A stretch of DNA of 64,000 nucleotides from Symbiodinium kawagutii (GCA_009767595.1 VSDK01004557.1:70492-134491), one strand, 5' to 3'. Counted from the first letter of the stretch, positions 33,000-45,100 are shown. Numbers and translations: made by a program. The notes: generated by a model from the letters alone, not told the origin.

Positions 33000-34680
33000 T
33001 CAACTATCCGTTTCTCAAGGGGTGATTGGAAAAATTGATGAGTCTCGGTTCCCATCCCAACGGCACCTCAAGTTGAGTGATTCTTGGGATCTTGTCTGAG
33101 GTGGGCCTGCCCAAGTTCCCTATTATGCAGGGCAAGTACACAATCCCCGCGTAGAATGTAAGCTTCAATGCCCTCACCACGAGATTGAAACTCCCATCAG
33201 AAACCTTGGTCTAATTGATGCCAGCACCTGGAATCAGGAAGGGATCATACAAACTACCAGTAGTTTCCCACCAGTCACTGCTTGGGCAGCCCATGAGCTG
33301 AGACGCACGATGCCTAGAAGCCGCAAGAAGGATGCACGAGCCAAAGCCACCAGGGATAGGTTTGGATCTTTGATGATTTTCGGATGCTTTTTGTATGTCT
33401 TGGTGATCGAGGGGGCTTGTTCCGAAGTGACGTGAATTGCAGTCGCTTTGTTTCAGCCCAACGAAAGAACTTAGGCAAAGAAGCACCTCAGAAGTTGAGC
33501 TGGGAAGTGCTCTCATGGGCTGACTGGACACCTGCACCAAGGACCAAACAACTGTGCAATCCACGCGGCCACTCCAGGGTCGACTCGGAGTAAGCGATGC
33601 GAACGAAGGTGACCACAGGAGGGTCCAAAATGTCCAAACCTCTGGTGACCGGCAAGTCGGACTGAGCAAAGGCTTGCTGGTCTCAGTAATGTTGGCAAAC
33701 CAAGGAGCTCGTGCATACGCACAGGTTACATTCCATTACATGACACTACAGTTCATCTCAGCACATTACGTCAAATGAAACCACGGCAAAATACATGGGA
33801 AGAAACCGATCGTATGAGATCAGATTTCACGACAATACGTTACCCCATGTGACACTGTATTTACATGATCTCGCACACGCGCAGTGCAACGATACCCGTG
33901 TTTCAAATCTACCATATGAGTTGCCGATCCATCTTCACCCTGGGATTGATTAAAGACAGTGCCCCAGTGATTCCAAGTGACATTGGGAATCCTCCAAAGG
34001 CATCATGCCAGAAAGCAGGCGTTGCTGACGACGTGGCACTCGCAACACCTGGACAGGATTGGACAGGTCCAAAATGCCTGGGCCCAGTACCCAGGACTCC
34101 CTAACATTTCTACAAATTCACAAAGCAGATGTCATCTGCTTACCAGGATTTACCATCAATACCTCGTGAAGTGAGGTGAGAAACACCTCTTCAACTGCAA
34201 CTCAAATAGTAAGGCTTGTTCACATGGAATTGGCCTTGCAAAATTTGTGCATGACCTTGAAGGGAAAAACGTCATAAAACGTCCATATGGAATACACATG
34301 GAAATTGATATCCTGATAAAGGACATGTACATCTAAAATGCATGCATGTGCAAATGTACCTGTATGCAAACTGCAAAACTTCCTTCCACATTGCGGCCCT
34401 CATGATTCTTCTGGCAAGTTAGACGTGCAATGACGCGCACATACAAGATACATGGCTGACCTTGCGCAAGTGCATCTACGGACAGACTGAACTCTTGATT
34501 CCACTGCATTGCCCATGCTACACGAGTACTCCGAATTGTGGTTTCGTTGCCGAGAGATGTTCTACAAGCCATGGGTTATCAGCATGGTCAAGAATCCAAA
34601 GTAACCGGTTGGACAACCATCTTGATGGGCCTTCAAACAAAAAAAACCTCCAGCCAAATAATCATAAACTACCAATACTG
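33000..34680. other. No supported gene; one 152-codon frame
   Basis: A minus-strand frame at 33211-33669 is open for 152 codons but Ser/Pro/Trp-rich and without motif, and the plus strand is also open there. I do not call it a gene. Confidence 0.35.
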
Positions 34681-34687
34681 GGCCACT

Positions 34688-34813
34688 GAGATTCACCAGT
34701 TGATACCATAACTCGTATTGGATTCTTCCCTTCTGCACAAACATCAGCAAATACCACTTGGCAACCGAGATCAACCAGTTGATGCCATAACTTGTAGTCG
34801 ATTCCTCCCTGCT
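34688..34813. repeat. Imperfect direct repeat, period about 79 bp
   Basis: GAGATTCACCAGTTGATACC and GAGATCAACCAGTTGATGCC with the following about 30 bp (CATAACTYGTAKTSGATTCYTCCC) are repeated once with scattered mismatches. Confidence 0.75.
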
Positions 34814-35084
34814 GAAGCACCAACCATCATCAACCTATGGACCGGTTGGATCTGTGCCTTGGCTAAGGCCACTTTGAGGTCGGATGCCGTGCTGTTGGCT
34901 TCCACGGTGATATTGCCTGGGCGGGGGGGGGTCATGGCGACCCTTGGGGTTCGGCAAAGCCATGGGGTACAGTACCGTGGATGACAAACCGAGCAGTGGA
35001 CTCATTTGACTTTATGTGACCAGTTGATGCAGGAGCAGCACCTTCAAGAACATTGCTAGTAGTACAGCCTCAGCTTGACTCAAG

Positions 35085-35824
35085 GGGCGGCTGAGGCTTT
35101 CCGGAATCATCCCGAGTGGGATTCTGCGCGGCCTATGCCAAATCGAATTGTTCGCAACTTGCAGCTTCTCATCCTATGTATGCTAAGGGGACAGATGCTT
35201 TTTTTGATACACATGTTTGGGTTCCAGATGTTGCTCGCGCAAACACATCGGACGTATATCACTTCATTCTCGGCTTCCGTCACACACTTTCGAGAGCAAA
35301 TCACTTTAAAATCTGAAGAGGAGTTGAAGCAGTCTTGGCATATCCTTCGAGCTCTGGCATTCCATCTGTACAAAAGCAATGCGTGCCTCGCCTTTTTCGA
35401 CCAACGATGAGCTTGCTTTGGTCACCAAAATGGAGGGTCGGAAACAATTTCTTTGACTAGGGCACTTCCACTTCTTCGCCCATTTTGAAATGAAGTTGGG
35501 GGAGAAACCATGTTCCAACATGTTTGCACCGGAAAGGGGGCGATTGAAACTGCCAGCCCGATTCGGAATGTGTGACCAACTCTGGACCCAACTACTGCGA
35601 ATGGAATGGTAGCCCTGCTGATGGAAAAAACCTCCGTCCACAACTGCATCTGTCTGCGCATGGTAAGGGTGACTGCCCAGGCTCCGGGCGCCTCTGGCCA
35701 TGATAAGATTTTAGTGTGTACAAGGGCTGCGGCACATACCGTTAGATGGCAGAGGAAGGAACCGTCGTATGTTGATGTATGTTGTGTCACTATGAAACTG
35801 CTGGAGTCGAACCACGGCCAGTAA
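35085..35824 (+). pseudogene. Broken plus-strand coding region, product unknown
   Basis: Consecutive protein-like segments lie on the plus strand in changing frames. GFCAAYAKSNCSQLAASHPM and DTHVWVPDVARANTSDVYHF (to about 35316); EEELKQSWHILRALAFHLYK (to 35410); FAHFEMKLGEKPCSNMFAPE and RFGMCDQLWTQLLRMEW (35464-35610); SVHNCICLRMVRVTAQAPGA and SGHDKILVCTRAAAHTVRWQ (35606-35824). Stops and frame changes separate them, as in a decayed intronless gene or transposon fragment. I recognise no family. A minus-strand frame of 131 codons overlaps, so strand is not certain. Confidence 0.4.
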
Positions 35825-36477
35825 CAAAACGACAAGCATGGCCACAATGAAGACAATGACAACATCGATAATTGACAACAACAGCACAGGAGCAACAGCA
35901 ATAACGACAACACCAGCATCTTATGGCAAGATACAAAGAGGTCCACTGAGTTTGTGAACTTCAATGGTGGTCATCTAGTCAAACCTGAGCTTGCGGCTGT
36001 CACATGTCACCACCTGGAAGCATGTACCGAGTAACAGCTGCAGGTCACGAGGCAGGCTTGTGGTTCAACCAGCCGACGGAAGGACCCGTCGATGCAACCA
36101 TTTGGTAAATGAGTGAACGAACTGAAAGATAATCATAGCCAATACGCGCACATAAATTTGAAAAGTATCATGTACTCACTCATTCTTTGTGGCTCGAAAC
36201 CCGATACTTTCTAGCTCGGATGCTCCTGTTTGATGCTTGAAATCCACAATCTGTTGACTAACGTTTCTATTCCAAGCTCACAGGCTGACCCAGCAGCAGC
36301 CTTTCGCTGCAAATTGATGGTGTGGCCATTGAAACTTCCCGCCCCATCTCTGGGCCCATGCTCTACTGCCAGCAGTCCCATGGAATGCCATGAATCCATC
36401 TTTGCACCATACTTTTTGTGCTTCCTCCATGCGGCGTGAGCCATGGGATTCTATAGGGATTCAGCGTATATATAAAA

Positions 36478-36522
36478 CACACACACACACACATATATAA
36501 AACTATATACATATATATTGAT
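36478..36522. repeat. (CA)n/(TA)n microsatellite
   Basis: CA run followed by an ATATATA block. Confidence 0.8.
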
Positions 36523-36549
36523 GCAGATGCATACTTGGCTGTGTGCATA

Positions 36550-36852
36550 AAAACCTTCCATTAAAACAACTTTGACGAACACCCCTAGTTGGTCAATCTC
36601 CATCAACATCAAAGCATGGCCATGTTCTTGTGGCCAGCAACCCGCTGCAGCGGCAGCTGCAGCGACGGCGAATGCTACAATCCACCACCGGCGATGGCGC
36701 CAGCTGTGGTGAACCACGCCATGATCCAGCGACACATGCCACAGCGGCCCAGGGAACACTGAACAGAATCCATCCTGAAGAAATGGCTGCGTGAGAGCTC
36801 GCGAGGTGAATCGGAACCACAATTTTGGCACACTGGGGCCGTTGATCGTCAA
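36550..36852 (-). CDS. Coding-like segment with one membrane helix, product unknown
   Basis: Minus-strand frame of about 100 codons: GPSVPKLWFRFTSRALTQPF, FCSVFPGPLWHVSLDHGVVH, then a hydrophobic WWIVAFAVAAAAAAAGCW, then HALMLMEIDQLGVFVKVVLM. The alanine-rich hydrophobic run could be a membrane segment. The Ala run comes from a GCTGCC/GCAGC-rich stretch at about 36645-36672. Borders unresolved. Confidence 0.4.
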
Positions 36853-37669
36853 AATACCATGCTGTTGGAGATTAAAGATTAATGGTTGAACTGTAATGCT
36901 TGGGAATATCAGGGTGGATTCCGAATGTCTACCTAAAATGGAATGCAGGTGATCATTCTGGAAGATAGGAGCGATGCAGGAAGTGCAGCAAAGGTCATGG
37001 AGAAATAATGAAATTCAATGTTTAAAGTTTAAAAGCATGACAAAGCAGGGGCATCCAAACAAAATGGTCCATGGAGCTCAGGAAATGCGAGTTGAACACT
37101 GTCATTATACGACGCAAAGCATCCATGTGCTTGTGTTCCAAATCACCTTTGACAAATTGATGTCCGCGGATTCCTGCACAATTCTGAGTGCCAAGTATAT
37201 GTATGCTTGCATTTATGGAATGCCATTACCATCTGGATACCTGCAAGGCCGCTTGCGTATGGTCAGCGGTGTGACTGCTTTAATGATGCATTGAAAAAAC
37301 ATGAAACTGCATGACAATCTTATAGGTGTTTCTTTTGTGTATCTTGCGTTTCCAACCCAATCACACCAATATCTACATATTACACTAATATCTACATGTC
37401 ACACTAAGCCGTTGCAGATTTCCTTGCGTACAGTCATGAGAATGTTTTCATGATCACCAATTTTTTCTCGTGCATCACATCCATTTCCCCTTTCGAACAT
37501 ATGATTCATGTGATTCATAAGTTTTCCTCTCACAGAAGTCCTGTGTTGGGTTTCACAAACATTTGCAAACATGTCAAATATGCTTCAAACGCATTTCGTT
37601 TGCAGTATATTATGTTTTGCCACTTAATTATGTTACTCATGCTTTCTAAGTGATTTCCCCTGCAAAAAG

Positions 37670-37959
37670 ACTCTCCAATTTCAGAGGGTCTGCCTTAGTA
37701 CGACTATCATGGGACTCTTGCATTGAACTCTCCAAAATGTTTTGGCCCCCATCACTTCTACAGGCGATGTGTCATCCGGAGCGCTGGCAGGGCATCCGGC
37801 ATCCGCTGCATGTGGCCACTATGGGTGAGACTTGGACTTGAAAAGCTCTCCTCGCTTGTACTTCACGATGTACCTCAGGTCACATCAGTTGCTGCACCAG
37901 TGGCAGCAATGCACGTTGAAACTATGCATGTGTCACGGGTCCAGTGCCAGGAGGACACC
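37670..37959 (-). repeat. Dispersed repeat, copy 1 (with conserved coding frame)
   Basis: About 290 bp, strongly similar to 62121-62487 in the same orientation. On the minus strand both copies encode RYIVKYKRGELFKSKSHP followed by TAG. Within this frame the differences seen (CGA/CGC and CTT/CTG) are synonymous. A second block, GCPASAPDDTSPVEVM, follows the stop. This copy lacks one base at GGGGGCC relative to copy 2. It may be two retroposed 3' ends of one gene. Confidence 0.75.
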
Positions 37960-38580
37960 ATGAACCATGATCTAACGAGCAACTAGTCCTGACTACTTGT
38001 CATCAGTCATTTATGTTGCTTAACGTGATGTTGCTATACATTGTTGTAAAATGTTGTAAAACTCTGTTCTCCATCAGCTGTTGATCATGCTCATGGCGAC
38101 AATCGCCCCCTTCACGGTCTGGAGGTTGCTGATATGCCCAAAGTGGCAAGTTTCTGCGGATTTGAGGGGCGTGATAGGGTACAATGAAAAGGATGTAATT
38201 GACCCGTACCCATATCATGCTAAACCAAACAAAAGGAAAGCTGGCTGGCTGGTTGGTTGGTTCGCTGGATGGTCCTTTGGTTGCTGGGTGAATAAGGTAC
38301 AAACTAGCCTATAGCAAGCACTCATCCATTCCAACCTTGACAATTGATCTTATGTGTAGGCACCGTGTCCAAACACCAACTCCACAGTCTTTGAGACATC
38401 TGATTTATGTCATACAGTGTCTGCTAAGCAAAAGTGCCTGGACATCCAAGCTCAGCAAAATCAGAAACCACAAGCGCAAGAAGAACAGCAAAGAGCAGCG
38501 GTAACTTCATCAACAGCAACAACCACAGGACCCCACAGGATCCGATCGGAGGGCCAAGCTACCCAAGGAACTCGCGGTGC

Positions 38581-38663
38581 CTGAGATCTTGATCCACTAG
38601 GATGTAATCCGAGTCCCTGAGCGTGGGAAGACACCTGGGCACCTCCATTTTGTGCAAACATTC
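38581..38663 (-). CDS. Exon, product unknown
   Basis: 83 bp on the minus strand after TTTCACGCAG, with a GC donor (CTCAG|GCACCG). It encodes ECLHKMEVPRCLPTLRDSDY then ILVDQDL. Phase 0 at the 5' edge. The frame continues open on both sides. No domain recognised. Confidence 0.5.
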
Positions 38664-39159
38664 CTGCGTGAAATGCGTGGCGGAGTAAAATAGATCGTAG
38701 ATAAAAACAACAGAAGAAATACAGGACAATTGCAAGAAAAGTAAACAAAAGGACCTCAAAGTAAACAATATTGAGCATTATTCTATAACAATTATTGACC
38801 ATTCAAACCACCAACCTGGTCAGGTTCCAGTTAGAATCATTGCTCTGCGCCAGGCAACCTTCGTCGCTGCTTTCGTCCCTTCGGCCAAGGCATCCTGGCA
38901 CTGACCACCGGTGTCCCAAACCCGTGGCGAGTGATGGGTAATGTAGTGCTGGTTAGTAACGAGTGATAAGGTGTTTCATAGTTTATAATAGTGCTACTTC
39001 ATCGTCCTGATGAATGAAGATCGAATAATGAACCATGCATGAGTATGATTGGTGTTGGTTCAATGGTTGATAGTAAGTAAGAGTGGCTGATATATCGCGA
39101 TAACAACGGTAGACGGTAGTAAACAATTACTGGAATCATTTGTTGTCCAAGAGGATGAC

Positions 39160-39352
39160 CCAAGTTGCACACCACAAGTCCCAACAAATTGGTGAACATC
39201 GCGCCACATCTTCCCTGCACATCACTCGACTTCTGCAGGTCCTCAGGCGACTCGGGACGCCGCCAGGGCTGAAGCAGTGGGCAGGCGGCTGAATTGAAGC
39301 TTCGCCGCGCCCTTTGCAACGGACTTGCTGATGTTCTGCCAGTTGCCCACCT
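39160..39352 (-). CDS. Possible exon, frame ambiguous
   Basis: Two overlapping minus frames look coding: MSEVGNWQNISKSVAKGAAK at the upstream side, and ESPEDLQKSSDVQGRCGAMF then TNLLGLVVCNLGHPLGQQM downstream. They differ by one frame, so either a small intron or a frameshift lies near 39270. No domain. Confidence 0.35.
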
Positions 39353-39381
39353 CAGACATCAAGACACGAAGTGTACAACAA

Positions 39382-39420
39382 ATTGAGAGAGAGAGAGAGA
39401 GGGAGAGGGAGAGAAGGAGA
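39382..39420. repeat. (GA)n microsatellite
   Basis: GA run with GGGA interruptions. Confidence 0.85.
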
Positions 39421-39979
39421 TGGGTTCTTAGCTGTTTGTGCCACCTTTGGTTCCCATCATGGGTTGAAACTACTGCTCCCTCACAAGACTGTAGTTGGTC
39501 GGGCTGGAATAGCTGCCATGGCCTGGGGATGAATTGGCAAGGTTGATGTTACATCCTTTCTTATCTTTTCTTGGAATAATCATGAATAATCTAAGTCCAT
39601 CCAACTTCACTACTTGTTTGAAAATAGTAATTAAAACTACGAAAAGTACTACGAAATAGATCGACATCAATGTGTGACATCAGCTTAAGCTCGTCCTGTC
39701 GCCAGGCTTCGTCCCTTCCCTTTGGTGCTTGTGGACTGGTCTACCTACTCAGTTTTGGAGGTTGAGTCATTGCAAGCAGCAAAGAATCCATCTCTCCCTC
39801 CATCTGTTGTGCACTTCGTGATGCTTATTGTCCCTTTCGCACCTCGTTTTGATCCACAACGAACAAAAGACACGGTGGGTCAAATTGTCCGTATAGCCAC
39901 CAACTCACGTTGACCCGTTCCACCAGCCCAGGCACGCAGAAAAACACGAGGCTGAACCGCTCCCCTGCGAAGGGGGTGA

Positions 39980-40060
39980 CCTGATCAAACTACAAGCTGC
40001 AGGCAGCCAACGAGGGGGTGTGCGTGAACAACGGGGATCTCATCAACAAGGCAAGAAAGC
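39980..40060 (+). CDS. Possible exon, product unknown
   Basis: Plus-strand segment YKLQAANEGVCVNNGDLINK ending at an AAG|GCAAGA donor (GC type). The frame is interrupted just upstream. No domain. Confidence 0.25.
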
Positions 40061-41265
40061 CCGCAATATTCTGGGTTTCATCATCTACAGCTTGGGAGGG
40101 CAGGGAAACCAGCGAATTCAAGATCATCACACTTTTGCTGGGCACCCTGTCTGGGTTTCCAGTCATGTGCAACCTGCAGCACGAAACGACAAGTCGAAGC
40201 TATCCCCTGTGGCAAAAGTGACCATGTGGAGATGACTTGGCGGTACTCATAGTGGTACTCATGATGGTGCCCTCTATCCAATCATGAGACGTTAATCGGC
40301 ACCCAAATCAAAGCCGCATCATCGACCTCAACAATGTTAGCCACCCTAGCGCCTCATGTGCGTTCTGCCCATTAAAGAAACGCAGAGTCTTGATGTCCAG
40401 CGTTTGGGCATCCTGGCTGCTGTGGTCTCATGCTCTCAAGCAATGCCACCAGCACTTTGAAAACAGGCCCTGTGTGGTGCCATCCCAGATAATCTATGCG
40501 GTTGCCCCCGGTGCATCTTGTGTTTTGGAGGCCTCTTCTGTGAATGTTGCTCTCATCCCTGGGCCGCAGCTTGTGCCTGCTTCCGCAGCGTCTTCACGTT
40601 GCTGGTGCGTGGGTCTCCTGAGCTTGCTAGTGGGGGGATTTTGGAAGCGCTTAGCTTTGACAAATGATGGGAGCCCGACTGGGTTTTTGTCTAATGATAG
40701 GGGTTCCCACGCTTGCTTCTGATACCCTACACTGAAACGGGAAGGACAACGATCAAATTAGAAACGCCCAGCATGGAATCTGCCTAGGTTTCAACCTATG
40801 CTTGTAGGACATATCTCTAAACAGCAAGCAACTTTAAAGTGGACAAAAGAATTGCTACCCGCAAGCTCGACTGAATACCAAAGGTCTTGTTAATCAATGC
40901 GCCAGGGGTTTGAAATGATCGGATCCTGACAACAGGCTCTTTGTTTTTGCTAGCCCATAATGCCACACAAGTTTAAAAAATACATTCTATAACTGTGGGA
41001 TGTTATGATAATGAAACATGACCATTTAAACCTTCTTCCGATTCATGGGACCATTTCACGGAACACCAAATTGCTGTCTGGTAAGAATCCCGGTTTCCGG
41101 TGGATCTTTCCATCAACCAATTCATGCAGCACCTTCCCAACGCCATGCCATAAACCAGAGTGAGCCACGCGGAAATGGAAAACTGTAAGAATTGTTGGGA
41201 CCGGTGGCTGCCGGCGGACCCCATCCCCTGCTCTGCCAAGGCTCTTGGCCAGTACAGCAGCTCAC

Positions 41266-41323
41266 CTCCCCGGTACTTGCCGAGGCCGCGGATGGCCGAA
41301 GGGCCAGCGTTGTTCCTGAACAG
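41266..41323 (-). CDS. Exon, product unknown
   Basis: 58 bp on the minus strand between ATTATCCAG and GGGGAG|GTGAGC, both strong splice signals. It encodes LFRNNAGPSAIRGLGKYRG. The frame also continues as GELLYWPRALAEQG, so the donor may be unused. The NNxGPSxxxGLGxYxGGEL pattern is reminiscent of segments in some predicted protist oxygenases, but that is a weak recollection and not an assignment. Confidence 0.45.
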
Positions 41324-41377
41324 CTGGATAATGAAGGAGCAACCCTGCTGTAGTCTAAGGTCAAGCGTTCCAGGTTA

Positions 41378-41671
41378 TTGAATGTACCATATGGACAGCC
41401 CAGAACTATGGGATCCCAGCATCATGTCTCGGACAGCCCAACGTTAATTGTTTGTGTCAATGACTGTTTCGTGATGACTGTTGGTTTTTTGATCCCTTGG
41501 GATTGCCCAGTACGTCTTGAGGGTCCAACTGGCTTTGCCCGCCATTTGGCACTTGTGTTGGGTGTTCCAGATTATGATGTTTACAACTGTTTACTGTTTG
41601 GTCAATTCGAAGGCCACTTTCACAGTCTCAACAAGAACCTTGTAATGAAAACCATTTGCCCGCTAGGATAG
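41378..41671 (+). CDS. Possible exon or short gene, product unknown
   Basis: Plus-strand frame of 97 codons, ending in TAG: LIVCVNDCFVMTVGFLIPWD, GPTGFARHLALVLGVPDYDV and CLLFGQFEGHFHSLNKNLVM. The composition is protein-like. No domain recognised. Confidence 0.35.
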   Translation: MNVPYGQPRTMGSQHHVSDSPTLIVCVNDCFVMTVGFLIPWDCPVRLEGPTGFARHLALVLGVPDYDVYNCLLFGQFEGHFHSLNKNLVMKTICPLG

Positions 41672-42350
41672 GCGTAAGTGCAGTATATAGACTGGCAGGG
41701 GTGCGATAGTTCACCTATGAAATTTCCAATGACCGCCATTTTCTTTGTTTTTGGCTAGCCAAATTAGACCTTCTTATTATTTGGCTAGGTTCGTGACATC
41801 ACAGGGTGCAGCTTCAGTCCTCAATTCTGACAGTCTCTGATCATCTACGACTCTTTCCTACGACCGGGACCAGGAAACTGAATCAAAGTAACAGCATCAG
41901 CATTTCTCAGCGAGCAGTGCTCGATAGCCTGTTTTGGTGCATCATCTCAGATTCTGTCGCGAACAACGGACATTCCAGTTGCGCATGATTGGCTACATTA
42001 TCGTCCAGAACAACCGCAGCATTGTCAACTGACCAATCCTTTGAAATGATTTCCATCTTCCGTCCCAGGATCCTGTCGCGGTGCCGTGCTGCCCTGTAGA
42101 AGCAGTTCACCGAGATCGATGTCCAAGGGAATGACTTGTGCTTGATGGTCTGCCCTCACTCGCCGCGGGCTTGACCCAACACCCGGTGAAGGTACCAACG
42201 ATCATCCAACAGTGGTAGCCCCAACAAACCTTCTGGGGGAACCATGATCACTTGGGCGCGCGCCTTGCAAAGCCAGCTTGGCTGATTTGATAAGGATTCT
42301 GATGCTCTGGGGTCTCGGCTGAAGCTAATTCATAGACAGGGCTTCCGGGC

Positions 42351-42620
42351 TTAAAGAATAGTGAGAATAATTCGATAAGATAAACATGAAAAATGTAGAG
42401 ATGTATACGTTCTTCCCAGAAACTGGTGAAACACCTCCAAAATGTCGGAGTTCAGAGTTACTTCCGCCACCGTGATATACACCGCGTGCAACCGACTCCC
42501 ATGCCATCGGCTCTGCCGTGCTCCAAGGCGCCTTTGAACCATCTGTTGATGAGTCTCGTGACGGCCGGGTACTTCCTGATCTTCATTTGCACCACTCTTC
42601 AGTGGGTTGGTTGGGTTGGT
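42351..42620 (-). CDS. Coding-like region, frame ambiguous
   Basis: Minus strand. One frame reads LHAVYITVAEVTLNSDILEV then FHQFLGR; another, upstream, reads KYPAVTRLINRWFKGALEHG then RADGMGVG. Both look like protein and differ by a frame, suggesting a frameshift or a small intron near 42480. No domain. Confidence 0.35.
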   Translation of the reverse strand, partial: TNPTNPLKSGANEDQEVPGRHETHQQMVQRRLGARQSRWHGSRLHAVYITVAEVTLNSDILEVFHQFLGRTYTSLHFSCLSYRIILTIL

Positions 42621-43544
42621 GGGACCCCTCTGAACAATGAAGGTCAACCAACCAACCGTTCCAAATATAGTGGAAAAGTAGTCAAGTTTAAAGCATTATT
42701 GTTACCAGTGAGTTCAAGGTTGAAAACGCCAGGACAATAGCAAGGCGCTGGGGAAACTCTGGACTCATGGCAGCTCCCTAGCATGGCTAGCAAGTCATGG
42801 CGGACTTGCCTAGTCTGGCTGTATGCTCACAAGTGGGAACTGAGAGCTGACTTACCCACTTAGGACATGGCTTGTCATGCTGAGTGGTGATGGCAGATCC
42901 ATATTCATGAACCTCTATAGTTGATAGTGAATCACAAGCTGTTGGGATGGTTTACTGGATGATGTAGTGGGTGCGAGCAGTGCTGGATAGCAGTCAAATA
43001 TCTGGAGCTATCTTGAGCTGTCAACTCATGCCAACTCAACCAGCTCAATCCAAGTAAATGGTTGCTTTTCCCACTGAAATTCTGCAGGTTTATGATGATT
43101 GAGCATGCCGACATCTTTGAGATACATCGACGTACCCACGCCATAAAAGATCATCCATCCGAGTGTAACTTGGTCGGAGGCCCTTCTGACCAATGGCAAC
43201 TTCCCTTATCGGCAGTGACGGCTTGTTACATTTACATGCTCTGACAAAGCCTGGTCTAGTAAGTAAGGGTTCTAAACATACCAGCGAGGCTGGACAAGAG
43301 GCGACCAATATTGGAGACAAGGTTGAGGGTTCTTCTTCTTGGGTTATTTCTCAGTATTGTCGGTTCAAGCGCTTGGAAAATCCTCATGATCAAGAGTAAG
43401 GGCAGCAACAGCAATGATAGCCGGTTGATGCCAGTACTTCAACTGATCAATGGTCATCAATGATCATCAATGATCATCAACCATCGTGACACCAACTTCA
43501 CGATGATCAACCCTTCCAAGACTTTCCCATCATCCGCATCGCAA

Positions 43545-43748
43545 CTAGTTGGTTCCAAGTTTCTTGCTCATCCTTGTCATAACTGGCCGGTTGCTTCCCC
43601 TTGAGGCCACCAGCCCCAAGGTGTCGCTGAACACCTTTTTGGTGCCGCGACGGACCTCACGGGAGGTAGAGCCACCCGCCACGAGTAGCGGGGCAGCACA
43701 CTGAAATGGTTCTTGAACCAACCCAGGGATTTGATTGAAGTCATCCAC
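43545..43748 (-). CDS. C-terminal exon of a minus-strand gene, product unknown
   Basis: 204 bp after a canonical acceptor (GTCCATCCAG before 43748), ending in TAG at 43545. It encodes VDDFNQIPGLVQEPFQCAAP, LLVAGGSTSREVRRGTKKVF and SRGSNRPVMTRMSKKLGTN. The neighbouring segments at 43940-44079 and 44320-44474 are on the same strand and probably upstream exons. No domain recognised. Confidence 0.5.
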   Translation of the reverse strand: MDDFNQIPGLVQEPFQCAAPLLVAGGSTSREVRRGTKKVFSDTLGLVASRGSNRPVMTRMSKKLGTN

Positions 43749-43939
43749 CTGGATGGACTTTTTTTGACTTTGGCTGCTATCAGGGGAGTAACTCCGCTAG
43801 CTTGCACCTGGATGGAACCGCAGTCAAAATTAGACTTTTGAACAAGCTCACTAATACGGTCGGAAAGTAGATGCTAACACTTGATTTCTGGGCATGAGTT
43901 CTCCAAGTAATGGGTGTCGGAAAGTAGATGTTAACATGT

Positions 43940-44079
43940 GTTGACTCGTTCTTTTGCCGTTGTTCTCTGTCCTTGAAATAAAGGTTCCCAGCCACCCAAA
44001 CTGCCATATAAACGATTTCAATTATCCTTTCTAAGTTTTCGTCCTCAAACCTCCAAAGTGAAATATGAACCGGGTGCAT
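43940..44079 (-). CDS. Probable middle exon of the same gene
   Basis: Minus-strand segment RFEDENLERIIEIVYMAVWV then AGNLYFKDREQRQKNES. An acceptor-like CTTTGGAG and a possible GA donor (TTCAAG|GACAGA) frame it. Just downstream the near-duplicate CGGAAAGTAGATGYTAACA occurs twice about 60 bp apart. Confidence 0.4.
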
Positions 44080-44319
44080 CTACCTGGGGAGAGACCGTCC
44101 ACCAACCAGCTGGGTGGGCATGGAACAAGTGGTACTGAGAACACATGCATATACTGGTGCACGGAAATCATCGCTCGAGAAGGAGCAGCTTTCAGAATCA
44201 TGTTTGTCATGGGTTGCCACTCTTACCCTGGAACATTTCACCATCCAATCAACTTAAATCATCTTTCCTTCCGACCTTTCCTATCAGAAATTTGAAGCAC
44301 AGGTAAGAATGACCCAAAC

Positions 44320-44474
44320 CTGATTCCTCATGGCTGTTTTGGAGAATGCTTCAAAAGCAGCGCTGATCGCTGAATCCCAAAAGTCAGTTGTCAACGGTCC
44401 TCCTTGTTGCTCTACTGCAGCTTCAAGCTTAGCAATTGGCTCTTGAAGACCCGTGTCAAGTTGACAGAGTGACG
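44320..44474 (-). CDS. Exon, helical, product unknown
   Basis: 155 bp with canonical borders: TTGTGTCCAG before 44474 and AATCAG|GTTTGG after 44320. It encodes SLCQLDTGLQEPIAKLEAAV, EQQGGPLTTDFWDSAISAAF and EAFSKTAMRNQ, 51 whole codons after two bases. It ends in phase 0. Probably upstream of the 43.9 and 43.5 kb exons. Confidence 0.55.
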
Positions 44475-44592
44475 CTGGACACAAACAAAGTCAAATGGTG
44501 AGTTCCCCCGCCAAGCCATTGGAAGGAATGTTCTGATCAAGAATTCCCACGGGTTCTAAACCATCCAAACCATCCTGTGGCCGGAGGCTAGG

Positions 44593-44800
44593 CTAGAACC
44601 CCCAGGGCTCCGCATTGAGCACTGGCCAATGTGAGCAAACTGCCACCGCAAGTCTAAAGTGGGGGGTTGACAGTGGTTGGATCTTGTAGAAAGATTGTCG
44701 CAAGCATTCAACACACCCTCTTGAAAACAACTCGCAACTAAATTCTGGGATCAATGCGGCGCTGATCAGACAAGACACGTTGCCCCGGCGCGTGTTGTCA
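44593..44800 (-). CDS. Possible exon, product unknown
   Basis: Minus-strand frame: SCLISAALIPEFSCELFSRG then CVECLRQSFYKIQPLSTPHF. No domain. Possibly part of the gene at 43.5-45.1 kb. Confidence 0.3.
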
Positions 44801-44818
44801 TAGCTTCCCCAACACCGC

Positions 44819-45100
44819 CTAAGAAGGGGAAACTGCTAGCGCCAATTGTGAAACCACCACTGGTTTGGCCATAGGAATAAAGAAGAGAAAGACGCCAAGG
44901 GAACAACTCAAGTCATTGGGTGTCCGGCCATTCACGATTTGATATGGGGCTGCCGAGGACAAGATTGCTTCACCACCCAGGGTTCTCATCACCATCGAAA
45001 TGGTTTCCAAGGGGATATGCCGCCAGGGATCAGCCTTACCACCAAGTGCATCATGCTCAGGCGGAATCTCCAACTGCACCCCCGACGAAAATGTGTCAAA
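44819..45100 (-). CDS. Coding-like region, product unknown
   Basis: Minus-strand frame of about 95 codons ending at 44819: FDTFSSGVQLEIPPEHDALG, ADPWRHIPLETISMVMRTLG, GEAILSSAAPYQIVNGRTPN and LSCSLGVFLFFIPMAKPVVV. The composition is protein-like with a hydrophobic stretch. A GGTGCAG acceptor is possible near 45067. No domain recognised. Confidence 0.4.
   Translation of the reverse strand, partial: FDTFSSGVQLEIPPEHDALGGKADPWRHIPLETISMVMRTLGGEAILSSAAPYQIVNGRTPNDLSCSLGVFLFFIPMAKPVVVSQLALAVSPS

Noticed and set aside
33211..33669. 152-codon open frame on the minus strand
   Set aside because: Composition is Ser/Trp/Pro-rich with no motif, and the plus strand is also open. Frames of this length are expected by chance in this much sequence.
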